The position numbers and the translations under genes are program-made. From positions 1 to 21,111 of the forward strand of contig NZ_JBGFGN010000100.1 in assembly GCF_041224595.1 (NCBI RefSeq): 21,111 nucleotides of DNA, in the 5' to 3' direction. The DNA comes from Donghicola sp041224595. GTDB lineage: Bacteria > Pseudomonadota > Alphaproteobacteria > Rhodobacterales > Rhodobacteraceae. The notes beneath the pieces were generated by a model, which made no database searches, was not told the origin of the DNA, and saw only the letters and a program-made list of their open reading frames with translations. This document shows positions 14,738 to 21,111 of this stretch, piece after piece. Numbering within the stretch: position 1 is the first letter of the stretch; the number at the start of each line of letters is the position of its first letter.

Positions 14738-15493
14738 ATGAGTACTGAAGACACCCAAGGCACCACCCATTTCGGCTTCCAGACCGTGAACGAAAGCGAA
14801 AAGGCAGGACGTGTGCAGGGCGTCTTTAACTCGGTCGCCTCCAAGTACGATATCATGAACGACGTCATGAGTATGGGCATCCACCGCGTCTGGAAGGATG
14901 CGATGATGGATTGGCTGGCACCGCGGCCCAACACGCGCCTGCTGGATGTGGCCGGCGGCACCGGCGATATCTCGTTCCGCTATCTGAAGCGCGCAGGCAA
15001 CGCTCATGCCACCGTACTGGACCTGACAGAGCCCATGCTGGTCGAGGGCCGCAAACGCGCGGACGCCGAAGCCATGTCGGAGTCGCTAGACTGGGTCGTC
15101 GGTGACGCGATGAAACTGCCGTTCGAAGCGAATACTTTTGACGTCTACACGATTAGCTTTGGCATCCGAAACGTCACCCGCCCCCAAGAGGCGCTGAACG
15201 AAGCCTACCGCGTTCTGAAACCGGGCGGGCGCTTGATGGTGCTGGAATTCAGTCAGATCCCGAACGATTCGATGCAGTGGGTGTATGATCGCTATTCGTT
15301 TAACGTGATTCCGCGGATGGGCCAGATGATCGCGGACGACTTTGACAGTTATCAATATCTGGTAGAGTCGATCCGTAAATTCCCTGACCAAGACACATTC
15401 CTTGGTATGGTGCGCAAAGCAGGCTTTGGAAACGCGAAGTACCGAAACCTGTCGATGGGCATCGCTGCCCTCCACTCGGGCTGGAAGATCTGA
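14738..15493 (+). CDS. ubiE: Ubiquinone/menaquinone C-methyltransferase UbiE
   Basis: The protein has 251 residues, the normal length. It uses S-adenosylmethionine to methylate the benzoquinol ring in ubiquinone synthesis. UbiE signatures are clear: VFNSVASKYDIMNDVMSMGIHRVWKD (29-54), the SAM-binding LLDVAGGTGD (68-77), the conserved FGIRNVTRPQEALNEAYRVLKPGGRLMVLEFS, and the C-terminal IAALHSGWK. The start at 14738 follows AAGGACGATC. The gene is three bases upstream of ubiB on the same strand, so the two are an operon serving one pathway. Confidence 0.97.
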   Translation: MSTEDTQGTTHFGFQTVNESEKAGRVQGVFNSVASKYDIMNDVMSMGIHRVWKDAMMDWLAPRPNTRLLDVAGGTGDISFRYLKRAGNAHATVLDLTEPMLVEGRKRADAEAMSESLDWVVGDAMKLPFEANTFDVYTISFGIRNVTRPQEALNEAYRVLKPGGRLMVLEFSQIPNDSMQWVYDRYSFNVIPRMGQMIADDFDSYQYLVESIRKFPDQDTFLGMVRKAGFGNAKYRNLSMGIAALHSGWKI

Positions 15494-15496
15494 TCA

Positions 15497-17029
15497 ATGC
15501 GCGGTCCTCACAATATCCTTCGCCTGATCCGCACTGGTGCGACACTGGAGCGTACTGGCGCCATGGGGTTCATTCTAGACGAGATGAATGCGCCCAATGC
15601 GTTGCGCGTCGTTCTGCGAACCTTGGCTTGGCCCTTCCGCTGGCTGGGTGAAGAAGGTGATCCCAACATGCCCCCTGCGCCCCGCGCGCTGAATGCACTG
15701 GGGCCCGCCTATATCAAATTCGGCCAGATTCTTTCAACGCGACCCGATGTGGTCGGGGCCGAAGTCGCCGTGCAACTACGTGTTCTACAGGACAAACTGC
15801 CGCCTTTCCCCATCGAAACCGCCAAGAAAATGGTGCACGAGGAGCTGGGGCAACCGGTCGAAGAAATTTATTCAGAGTTCAGCGAGCCGCTGGCGGCTGC
15901 TTCGATCGCGCAAGTCCACAAAGCGCGCCTGTCCGAAACCGGCGAAGAAGTTGCTGTAAAAGTCCTGCGTCCCAACGTCGAACGCGCCTTCCGCCGAGAC
16001 ATCGACGCATTTTATTTCGCCGCAAAGGTCATCGAGTTGCTCTCTCCGTCCTCGCGCCGCTTGCGCCCAACTGACGTGGTTGCGCATTTCGAAGGCGTGG
16101 TCATGGGCGAACTGGACCTGCGTCTGGAATCGAGCGCAGCCTCGGAATTTGCAGACAATACCAAAAATGACGCGGGCTTCACCCTGCCTCAGGTCAAATG
16201 GGCCTATTCTGGACGCCGTGTGATGACCATGGGCTGGGCCGAGGGTGTGTCTTTGGGAGACACCGCAGCAATTGATGCGGCCGGGCACGACAGGCATGCG
16301 CTGGGAGCAAGAGTTCTACAACTGTTCCTGAACCACGCCCTTCGCGATGGCTATTTCCATGCGGACATGCACCACGGGAACCTCAAGGTCGCGCCGAATG
16401 GGGACATTATCGCATATGATTTCGGGATCATGGGTCATATCGACGAATACACGCGTCGAGTCTACGCCGAGATTCTGTACGGCTTTATTCGCAAGGACTA
16501 CCGCCGCGTCGCCGAAGTGCATTTCGAAGCAGGTTATGTCCCTGCCGACCGAGAAGTCGAGGAATTCGCCCGAGCCCTTCGTGCCGTTGGAGAGCCGATT
16601 TTCGGCATGGACGCGACACGTATTTCGATGGCCAAACTTCTGGCATATCTGTTCGAAGTCACCGAACGCTTCGGAATGGAGACGAGAACCGAGTTGATTT
16701 TGCTGCAACGGACGATGGTCGTGGTCGAAGGTGTCGCACGCTCTTTGGACCCCCACATCAATATCTGGGAAGTCGCCCGCCCTGTTGTCGAAGACTATAT
16801 CAAAACGAATCTGGGCCCCAAAGCTGCCGCCCGCGATCTCCTTCGGACTGCCAAAGTTCTAGGTCGTTTCGGGCCGCGCCTGCCTGGGCTCGTCGAAGCC
16901 ATGCTTGTTGCGCAGTCAAACCCGCGGCCAGTACCGACGCCCCGCAAACGAGTCTGGGATATTCTGCTAGGCGGCGCTCTTGGGACATGCACCGTCGTGG
17001 CCATCTGGGCTGCCACGAGCATCCACTAG
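15497..17029 (+). CDS. ubiB: Ubiquinone biosynthesis ABC1-type kinase-like protein UbiB
   Basis: The protein has 510 residues. This atypical kinase-like ATPase of the UbiB/ADCK family is needed for ubiquinone synthesis at the membrane. Family features are present: the KxGQ motif in YIKFGQILSTRPD (Lys74), the Ala-rich nucleotide loop AAAS (133-136), Lys155 in EVAVKVLRP, HAD (288-290) with Asn295 in FHADMHHGNL, and DFG (308-310). A C-terminal hydrophobic stretch LLGGALGTCTVVAIWAATS is the usual membrane anchor. It follows ubiE by three bases. Its stop (TAG 17027-17029) overlaps the stop of the convergent flgD within one CTAG. From memory, coaBC and dut often follow ubiB in relatives; here they are replaced by flagellar genes. 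Confidence 0.96.
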   Translation: MRGPHNILRLIRTGATLERTGAMGFILDEMNAPNALRVVLRTLAWPFRWLGEEGDPNMPPAPRALNALGPAYIKFGQILSTRPDVVGAEVAVQLRVLQDKLPPFPIETAKKMVHEELGQPVEEIYSEFSEPLAAASIAQVHKARLSETGEEVAVKVLRPNVERAFRRDIDAFYFAAKVIELLSPSSRRLRPTDVVAHFEGVVMGELDLRLESSAASEFADNTKNDAGFTLPQVKWAYSGRRVMTMGWAEGVSLGDTAAIDAAGHDRHALGARVLQLFLNHALRDGYFHADMHHGNLKVAPNGDIIAYDFGIMGHIDEYTRRVYAEILYGFIRKDYRRVAEVHFEAGYVPADREVEEFARALRAVGEPIFGMDATRISMAKLLAYLFEVTERFGMETRTELILLQRTMVVVEGVARSLDPHINIWEVARPVVEDYIKTNLGPKAAARDLLRTAKVLGRFGPRLPGLVEAMLVAQSNPRPVPTPRKRVWDILLGGALGTCTVVAIWAATSIH

Positions 17030-17685
17030 CGGATCGCGGTGACCTCTGTCTCGTAAACAGAGGAACCACCCTCCAATGTCAGTTCCACACCGGAATCGGC
17101 CAGTGTCACTTGGTTCACGGCCCCCCATGTCTGCGCCGAATTTGTCGCACTGAGGGCCCCATCCGTGTAGCTCTCGACTGCGAAACTGTAGGTTCCATCG
17201 CCCAACTGCCCGTTTTCATCAGTCATTCCTGACCATTGGATTGCCTCCGGAGCCCCGCTCAACGCTCTTCGACCCACTTCGGCACCAGTGTCATCGCGGA
17301 TCACCAAAACATGGCTTTCGGCCGTCAGGTCATAGCTCGGGATGATCTCGATGGTTCCGCCGTCGTAGTGCGTCGCGGCACTTGTCAGTACAGAACGTCC
17401 GATCAGTCGTGCCTGACCGGCAAGGCCCGAAGCGCTCAGGCTATCAGTTAGCTCTTGAAGATACTCATTTGACAAAACCTGCTGTTCCACCTGCGAGAAC
17501 GCAGCGAGTTGCACCGCAAAATCAGTGGACTCTACAGGGTTCAGCGGGTCCTGATTCTGCATCTGGACGGTCATCATTTTCAGGAAGGTTTCGAAGTCAG
17601 ATGAAAGACCACTTTCCGACGTAGTGCTACTGGTTGTTGTGGTTGCTTGTGTTGAAACGGCGCTGGTTACACTACTGACGGTCAT
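17026..17685 (-). CDS. flgD: Flagellar hook assembly protein FlgD
   Basis: The protein has 219 residues. FlgD is the scaffold cap on which hook subunits polymerise; it is not kept in the finished flagellum. The conserved N-terminal block is clear: FLKMMTVQMQNQDPLNPVESTDFAVQLAAFSQVEQ (34-68). It is followed by a Gly-rich beta domain with SMTDENGQLGDGTYSF-like features typical of the FlgD Ig/FlgD_ig part. The N-terminal 30 residues are Ser/Thr-rich. It starts two bases after fliK ends, so the two form one transcript. A 7-base hairpin CCTCTGT/ACAGAGG (17043-17063) lies in its last codons and may serve the convergent ubiB as a weak terminator. Confidence 0.93.
   Translation of the reverse strand: MTVSSVTSAVSTQATTTTSSTTSESGLSSDFETFLKMMTVQMQNQDPLNPVESTDFAVQLAAFSQVEQQVLSNEYLQELTDSLSASGLAGQARLIGRSVLTSAATHYDGGTIEIIPSYDLTAESHVLVIRDDTGAEVGRRALSGAPEAIQWSGMTDENGQLGDGTYSFAVESYTDGALSATNSAQTWGAVNQVTLADSGVELTLEGGSSVYETEVTAIR
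17043..17063 (+). terminator. Hairpin within the flgD 3' end, possible ubiB terminator
   Basis: CCTCTGT (17043-17049) and ACAGAGG (17057-17063) pair around a 7-base loop, 14 bases after the ubiB stop. No run of T follows on the plus strand, so at most it is a weak or Rho-assisted terminator. No other terminator is visible between the two convergent genes. Confidence 0.35.
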
Positions 17686-17687
17686 CG

Positions 17688-19112
17688 TTAAGCCTTGATA
17701 TCTAGGGATCCCGAAGGACTAATTTGCGTTGGACGAGAGAATTCATTCGCGACGTCTAGCGGCTCATCCCCGGACGTTTGGACACGCATAGCTTTGCCCT
17801 GACGCGCGCTGTTCTGGCGCTCTCTCCCGCTCTGCTCAAACCCTCCGGATTCGAAACGGAATCGGGGCTGAGAATCTTGGCCTGTGCGCTGATCTAAGGA
17901 AGCCTGTTCCAGGTGCCGCCTGATCTGATCGATTGTTTCGGGCTTTTCTGCCTCGACAATAACCGACATGCCTTGGGCATCTTGCTTGAAAATGAGCTTC
18001 ATCCGGCCCAAGTCCAACGGCTGCAATTCGACTTCGATTTTGCTTTCCAACCCCGAGGCTACAGCGACCTGAACGACTTCTTTCACCTGTGGTAGGGTCA
18101 AGCTCACCTTCGCGGCGCGCATGGGCGTACTCGTTAACTCTTGGGTGACCGTGCTTTGCCGTACTTCGCTCGCGGTGTTCACGGCGATCGCGCTGGCCTC
18201 TTCGCCAAACCCGCCAGAGGCGGTGATACTCGGAGCGGAAGGCGGGAGACCGCCGTTAGCTGCTTCACTCGGTGAGTCTTGTGACATCACCACATCTTTT
18301 TTAATTCTTGCCGACTCAAACGCAGCGGGTTCAATCCGCGCAGTTGCAGTCTTCTGCAAGTCTTGCCCCGGCTTGCCAGATTCAGTCACCGCAATTGGTC
18401 GGATCGCGGCAAGATCAGATTGATCTGGAAGCTGCGCCGAGATCTCATTTGTCTGGTTGATGGTTTGTGCGCTTTTTCTAAGGTCGAGCGGATCGACTAC
18501 TGCCTGCGCCTCACTCGCGCTTGGAAAATGTTCAGCTACGTTTTGGGCAGGAATTGGCTGGGTCGCGGCACGACTTTGCACTCGGACGTCCCGCTCGACA
18601 GCGCGAACAATCGACTCATCTTCTGACTCAAGTCGTGCAATTTCTTTCATTTCTTGGAGGGAATCACCCGCACGAAATTCCGAATCCTGCTCAATTGAAG
18701 CACCAGAACTCGCCGAACGCGTGGCTGGGTCTTCAGCATCAGAAAAAGCTATGTCGCCGGTCTGGATGCCCTGCTCGGGATGAGCCTGAAACAACTCAGC
18801 CGAATTGGCGGAAGACCCTTGATCACTGACCGGAGGCACCTGCTGTGCGTGCTGCGGCACAGCCTCGGCATTGACCTCGACTTCGCCTTTTGAGTCCAAC
18901 AAGACCTCTTCTAAGATGGCAAGGTCACTCTCACCTTCTTCAGAAGATGCCTCTGGGAGCTCCGCCAAAACCGAGGTACTCGATTCCACCTCGTCCGCGT
19001 CCATGCTGGCAATGAGGTTTTCGAATGACTGCGGCGACTGCGCACTCTTGCCAGAAGGCACGCGGTCACTGCCCATGCCAGCCAAAGCCATCTGCAACAA
19101 TGGTGAGATCAT
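17688..19112 (-). CDS. fliK: Flagellar hook-length control protein FliK
   Basis: The protein has 474 residues. FliK measures hook length and switches the export gate from hook to filament proteins. As in the family, the long N-terminal part (to about 330) is low-complexity, rich in Ser, Ala, Glu and Gln, and poorly conserved. The C-terminal hook-length domain (about 335-403) has SLTLPQVKEVVQVAVASG and then VELQPLDLGRMKLIFKQD, with the LxPxxLGxxxv pattern. The start at 19112 has a perfect AGGAGG (19124-19119) upstream. It is cotranscribed with flgD and divergent from the flgJ-like gene. Identity rests on the C-terminal domain and on neighbours. Confidence 0.88.
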   Translation of the reverse strand: MISPLLQMALAGMGSDRVPSGKSAQSPQSFENLIASMDADEVESSTSVLAELPEASSEEGESDLAILEEVLLDSKGEVEVNAEAVPQHAQQVPPVSDQGSSANSAELFQAHPEQGIQTGDIAFSDAEDPATRSASSGASIEQDSEFRAGDSLQEMKEIARLESEDESIVRAVERDVRVQSRAATQPIPAQNVAEHFPSASEAQAVVDPLDLRKSAQTINQTNEISAQLPDQSDLAAIRPIAVTESGKPGQDLQKTATARIEPAAFESARIKKDVVMSQDSPSEAANGGLPPSAPSITASGGFGEEASAIAVNTASEVRQSTVTQELTSTPMRAAKVSLTLPQVKEVVQVAVASGLESKIEVELQPLDLGRMKLIFKQDAQGMSVIVEAEKPETIDQIRRHLEQASLDQRTGQDSQPRFRFESGGFEQSGRERQNSARQGKAMRVQTSGDEPLDVANEFSRPTQISPSGSLDIKA

Positions 19113-19113
19113 C

Positions 19114-19159
19114 CGTAACCTCCTGTGAGAAGTTCTCTGGATATCGAGGCAGGGTTACG
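19114..19159. promoter_or_regulatory. Inverted repeat between divergent flagellar genes
   Basis: CGTAACC (19114-19120) and GGTTACG (19153-19159) form a perfect 7-base inverted repeat 32 bases apart in the 93-base gap between fliK and the flgJ-like gene. The left arm runs into the fliK Shine-Dalgarno sequence. It might be an operator or chance; no sigma-54 or sigma-28 promoter could be called with confidence. Confidence 0.25.
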
Positions 19160-19205
19160 ACTTCTTTACCGCGTCCGCTCATTCTTTTCGAAAAATGAGG
19201 GCCAT

Positions 19206-19478
19206 ATGACTACCATCTCACAATTCACAGAAACGCCGCGCGTCCTAGAGATGCGAAAAACTGCGCAAAAGCTCGAAACGAGTTTCGCGACAGAAATGCT
19301 CAAGGCGGCAGGCGTCGGAAAACAGTTCAGCAACATGGGAGGGGGCATCGGTGAAGAGCAGCTGTCCAGTTTCCTGGTTGAAATGCAGGCAAACGCGATG
19401 GTCGAAGCCGGCGCATTCGGCCTCACCGAGGCGCTTTTGCAAAGTCTCATAAAAATGGACAATCAAAATGGCGAATGA
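19206..19478 (+). CDS. FlgJ-type rod-binding domain protein
   Basis: The protein has 90 residues from ATG 19206, chosen because GAGGG lies eight bases upstream and the residues before it (from 19125) look non-coding. The sequence LETSFATEMLKAAGVGKQF...GGGIGEEQLSSFLVEMQANAMVEAGAFGLTEALLQSLIK matches the rod-binding domain found at the N-terminus of FlgJ, which helps the flagellar rod assemble in the periplasm. The muramidase domain of enterobacterial FlgJ is absent, as is usual in Alphaproteobacteria. Its stop overlaps the next start by 11 bases (19468-19478), so translation is probably coupled. Confidence 0.82.
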   Translation: MTTISQFTETPRVLEMRKTAQKLETSFATEMLKAAGVGKQFSNMGGGIGEEQLSSFLVEMQANAMVEAGAFGLTEALLQSLIKMDNQNGE

Positions 19479-19788
19479 ACCAGATATTTTCGAAAAACTT
19501 GATACCGCGTTGAGAGCAGGAAACTTCGCCGCTCTCGAAGAACTCATTTCCGAGTTGGAAATTTATGACGAAAAGTTGGTCGGTAGCACCGAAGATGACC
19601 TGAAAACCGCCGCACATCGCAGCGCCCGAACTGCCCGTCTGCTCAAGGCATCACGGCTTGGTATTCTCGAAGCAAAAGAAATCCTGCGCGACATCCAAAA
19701 CCCAGAGTCCCGGTTCGTCCTGTACCGCCCCAATGGTCAAAAACGGAATGTCATGGTTGGCAGCGGCGGCAAGTCCATTCGGGCTTGA
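19468..19788 (+). CDS. Small flagellar protein, FlgN-like export chaperone candidate
   Basis: The protein has 106 residues, mostly helical and acidic in its first half (PDIFEKLDTALRAGNFAALEELISELEIYDE). A basic middle (AHRSARTARLLKASRLGILEAKEIL) follows, then the tail FVLYRPNGQKRNVMV. The overall shape, and an aromatic-Tyr-x-x-x-Gly-Gln tail like that of FlgN, suggest a FlgN-type chaperone for hook-associated proteins FlgK and FlgL. The identity is from pattern memory and position, not from a strong motif. It overlaps the rod-binding gene upstream and ends 184 bases before the flagellin gene. Confidence 0.55.
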   Translation: MANEPDIFEKLDTALRAGNFAALEELISELEIYDEKLVGSTEDDLKTAAHRSARTARLLKASRLGILEAKEILRDIQNPESRFVLYRPNGQKRNVMVGSGGKSIRA

Positions 19789-19972
19789 TTTGATTAAACC
19801 TCTAAGCACTCGGTGGTTTGTTTTCACCGCTTATTAGGAGTTGGCCCCCAGAACTGGACATGCATCGAGAGATGGCGCGGCGGCAACGTCGCAACTGTCA
19901 GAACGACATGGAACTGCCCGGAACGGGCGCATCGCAAAAGGCGCTAAAGCGCCTACATCATTAGGGAAAATC
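19789..19972 (+). promoter_or_regulatory. Flagellin leader region with hairpins
   Basis: This region of 184 bases holds an imperfect CGGTG/CACCG hairpin (19803-19833), which may end the flgN-like transcript; a GCCCG/CGGGC hairpin (19916-19928); and GGCGCT/AGCGCC (19940-19953) just before the AGGGAAAA ribosome binding site (19963-19970). In Caulobacter the flagellin mRNA leader is a target of FlbT, so a structured leader is plausible. I could not place the promoter. Confidence 0.4.
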
Positions 19973-20989
19973 ATGTCCAGCATCCTGACCAACTCCAGCG
20001 CAACCGTAGCTCTGCAGACCCTCAAGTCGATCAACAATGACCTGAACAAAGTACAAAGCGAAATCTCGACCGGTATGTCCGTCTCTTCGGCAAAAGATAA
20101 CGCATCGGTCTTTGCAATTTCGAAAGTTATGGAAGCCGATGTGGCCGGCTTCGAGGCTGTTTCCGAATCGCTGTCGCTTGGCCAATCGACCGTCGCCGTC
20201 GCTGCAAGCGCAGCCGAGGAGGTGGGTGAACTTCTGAACGAAGTGAAAACCAAAATCGTCTCGGCCAACGAAGATAACGTTGATCGGAACAAGCTGAACA
20301 CCGAAGTGCAGTCGCTGGTCGAGCAAATCACCGGCATCGTCGATTCTGCACAGTTTAACGGCTTGAACATTCTGGACGGCAGCAAAGATGGCAACGGTGG
20401 CTTTAGCGTTCTGTCTTCGTTGAACCGTAGCGCCGATGGCTCGGTAAGCTCTGGCACCATCAGCTTTGATCCCTCGCTGACCAATCTGTCGACCAGCAGC
20501 GGCACCGACCTCTCGGCGGGCACCAACCCTGCGACCACCCTCACTGTCCCTGCCACTTATGCAAGCGCGGATGTCGGACCTGACCAGTCGACCATTGCAT
20601 CCATCACCGGGGCGAACGGATTTGGTCTGTCACAGGCTTCAGGTGCGAGCGCTCAGATGGTAATCGGTGACTTTGAACTTCTGGCGTCAAACGGCTCGTT
20701 GGGCGGTGGCGCCGCTCTGGCTGCGGGTGATGTGAACTTGGCAGCCGCGACTGCGAACGGTGGCCTGGTCGCTGGCGACAAAGTCTCGCTGACTTTGGGC
20801 AACACTGTTGCCACATACACCATCGGTGTCGGAGACCGTACCGAAGACATCGCGTCCGGTCTGCGCTCTTCGCTGATCGAAGCGGGTATCGATCAAGACC
20901 AGTTCACTCTGGACACCAACGACAGCGCCGGCTCTCTGACCATCAACAACAATTCAGAGCAGACCGTCAACGTGTCAACGGCGGAGTAA
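19973..20989 (+). pseudogene. Flagellin, 3' end cut off by an insertion sequence
   Basis: The start at 19973 gives MSSILTNSSATVALQTLKSINNDL, the typical alphaproteobacterial flagellin N-terminus; AGGGAAAA precedes it, and the longer frame to 19841 is leader. The N-terminal D0/D1 helices (about 1-130) are intact and include ISTGMSVSSAKDNASVFAIS and DSAQFNGLNILDG. A variable Gly/Ser/Ala-rich region follows. The frame then enters insertion-like sequence at about 20973 and stops at 20987-20989 after 338 codons. The conserved C-terminal D0/D1 helices, needed for export-coupled assembly into the filament, are missing, so this copy should not make filament. The rest of the gene may lie beyond the element. 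Confidence 0.85.
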
Positions 20990-21023
20990 AATTCGGCCAT
21001 TGTGGCGGAGCAAAAGTCGGCCA
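20980..21023 (+). repeat. Two copies of a 20-bp terminal repeat
   Basis: Copy 1 is at 20980-20999 and copy 2 at 21004-21023. They differ at two positions (T/C after GGCGGAG and T/G before TCGGCCA). Such multiple repeats are the presumed transposase-binding sites of IS21-type ends. Copy 1 supplies the TAA that ends the flagellin frame. Confidence 0.85.
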
Positions 21024-21034
21024 GTTTGGGGCGA

Positions 21035-21100
21035 GCGCCTTGGAGCGTGCGGCCCTCATATAGCAAGCCCGGTCCAAGGCGCATTGGCCGTCAGGCCAAT
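21035..21100. repeat. Inverted repeats inside the insertion-sequence end
   Basis: GCGCCTTGGA (21035-21044) and TCCAAGGCGC (21073-21082) are perfect 10-base arms 28 bases apart. Right after them come ATTGGCC (21083-21089) and GGCCAAT (21094-21100) with a four-base loop. Together they could fold as two stems at the RNA or DNA level, perhaps blocking read-through into the transposase genes. Confidence 0.6.
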
Positions 21101-21111
21101 TCTGTGAGGTT

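Larger units (their letters stand above)
20973..21111. mobile_element. Left end of an IS21-type insertion sequence (partial)
   Basis: From TGTCAACGGCGGAG at 20973 the sequence no longer reads as flagellin. It shows a 20-base unit (GGCGGAG-y-AAAA-k-TCGGCCA) twice with a 24-base period, then GC-rich inverted repeats. TGT ends with several internal terminal repeats are typical of IS21-family elements, which carry istA and istB. No transposase frame is visible before the window ends. Family assignment is from memory of such ends; the other end and any target duplication are outside. Confidence 0.7.

Noticed and set aside
20893..21084. Minus-strand frame across the flagellin/insertion junction
   Set aside because: It spans two unrelated sequences and the terminal repeats, so it is a chance frame, not a transposase.
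1..21111. CRISPR arrays, prophage genes or a toxin-antitoxin pair
   Set aside because: No regularly spaced direct repeats apart from the two insertion-end copies, and no phage or toxin-type protein was recognised.

Overview
The window looks like chromosomal DNA from an alphaproteobacterium of the Rhodobacteraceae (Roseobacter-type). The main reason is the gene block dnaA-dnaN-recF-gyrB next to rpsT, an enoyl-CoA hydratase gene, mutM, ubiE and ubiB, an arrangement familiar from that family. The protein sequences (for example DnaA without a long domain II, and a flagellin beginning MSSILTNSSA) fit this. No species call is possible from the sequence alone.

Left part (1-4790): a truncated membrane-anchored endonuclease/exonuclease/phosphatase-family gene, a possible decayed small membrane-protein gene, and then ilvD (branched-chain amino acid synthesis) flanked on both sides by two paralogous genes. 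Both paralogues encode exported proteins with an HExxHxxxH zinc-protease-like motif, four cysteines at matching places and a shared C-terminal DR-x-MDT motif. I do not recognise a characterised family and regard this pair as the most interesting protein content of the window.

Middle part (4788-12582): the replication-initiation and topology cluster on the minus strand: dnaA, dnaN, recF, a VOC-family gene and a LysE-type exporter gene (these last three coupled by ATGA overlaps), and gyrB. The dnaA upstream region (12123-12530) has no protein gene. It holds a cluster of GANTC (CcrM-type) sites, several inverted repeats and a candidate small RNA ending in a terminator-like hairpin. DnaA-box-like sites are few, so I do not claim a proven oriC.

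Next part (12583-17029): rpsT, an enoyl-CoA hydratase and mutM on the minus strand, divergent from ubiE-ubiB (ubiquinone synthesis) on the plus strand.

Right part (17026-21111): flagellar genes. flgD and fliK run on the minus strand; a short FlgJ-type rod-binding protein, a FlgN-like protein and flagellin run on the plus strand. The flagellin gene is broken: near 20973 it enters sequence with 24-bp-spaced terminal repeats that look like the end of an IS21-type insertion sequence running off the window. The conserved flagellin C-terminus needed for filament assembly is therefore lost from this copy.
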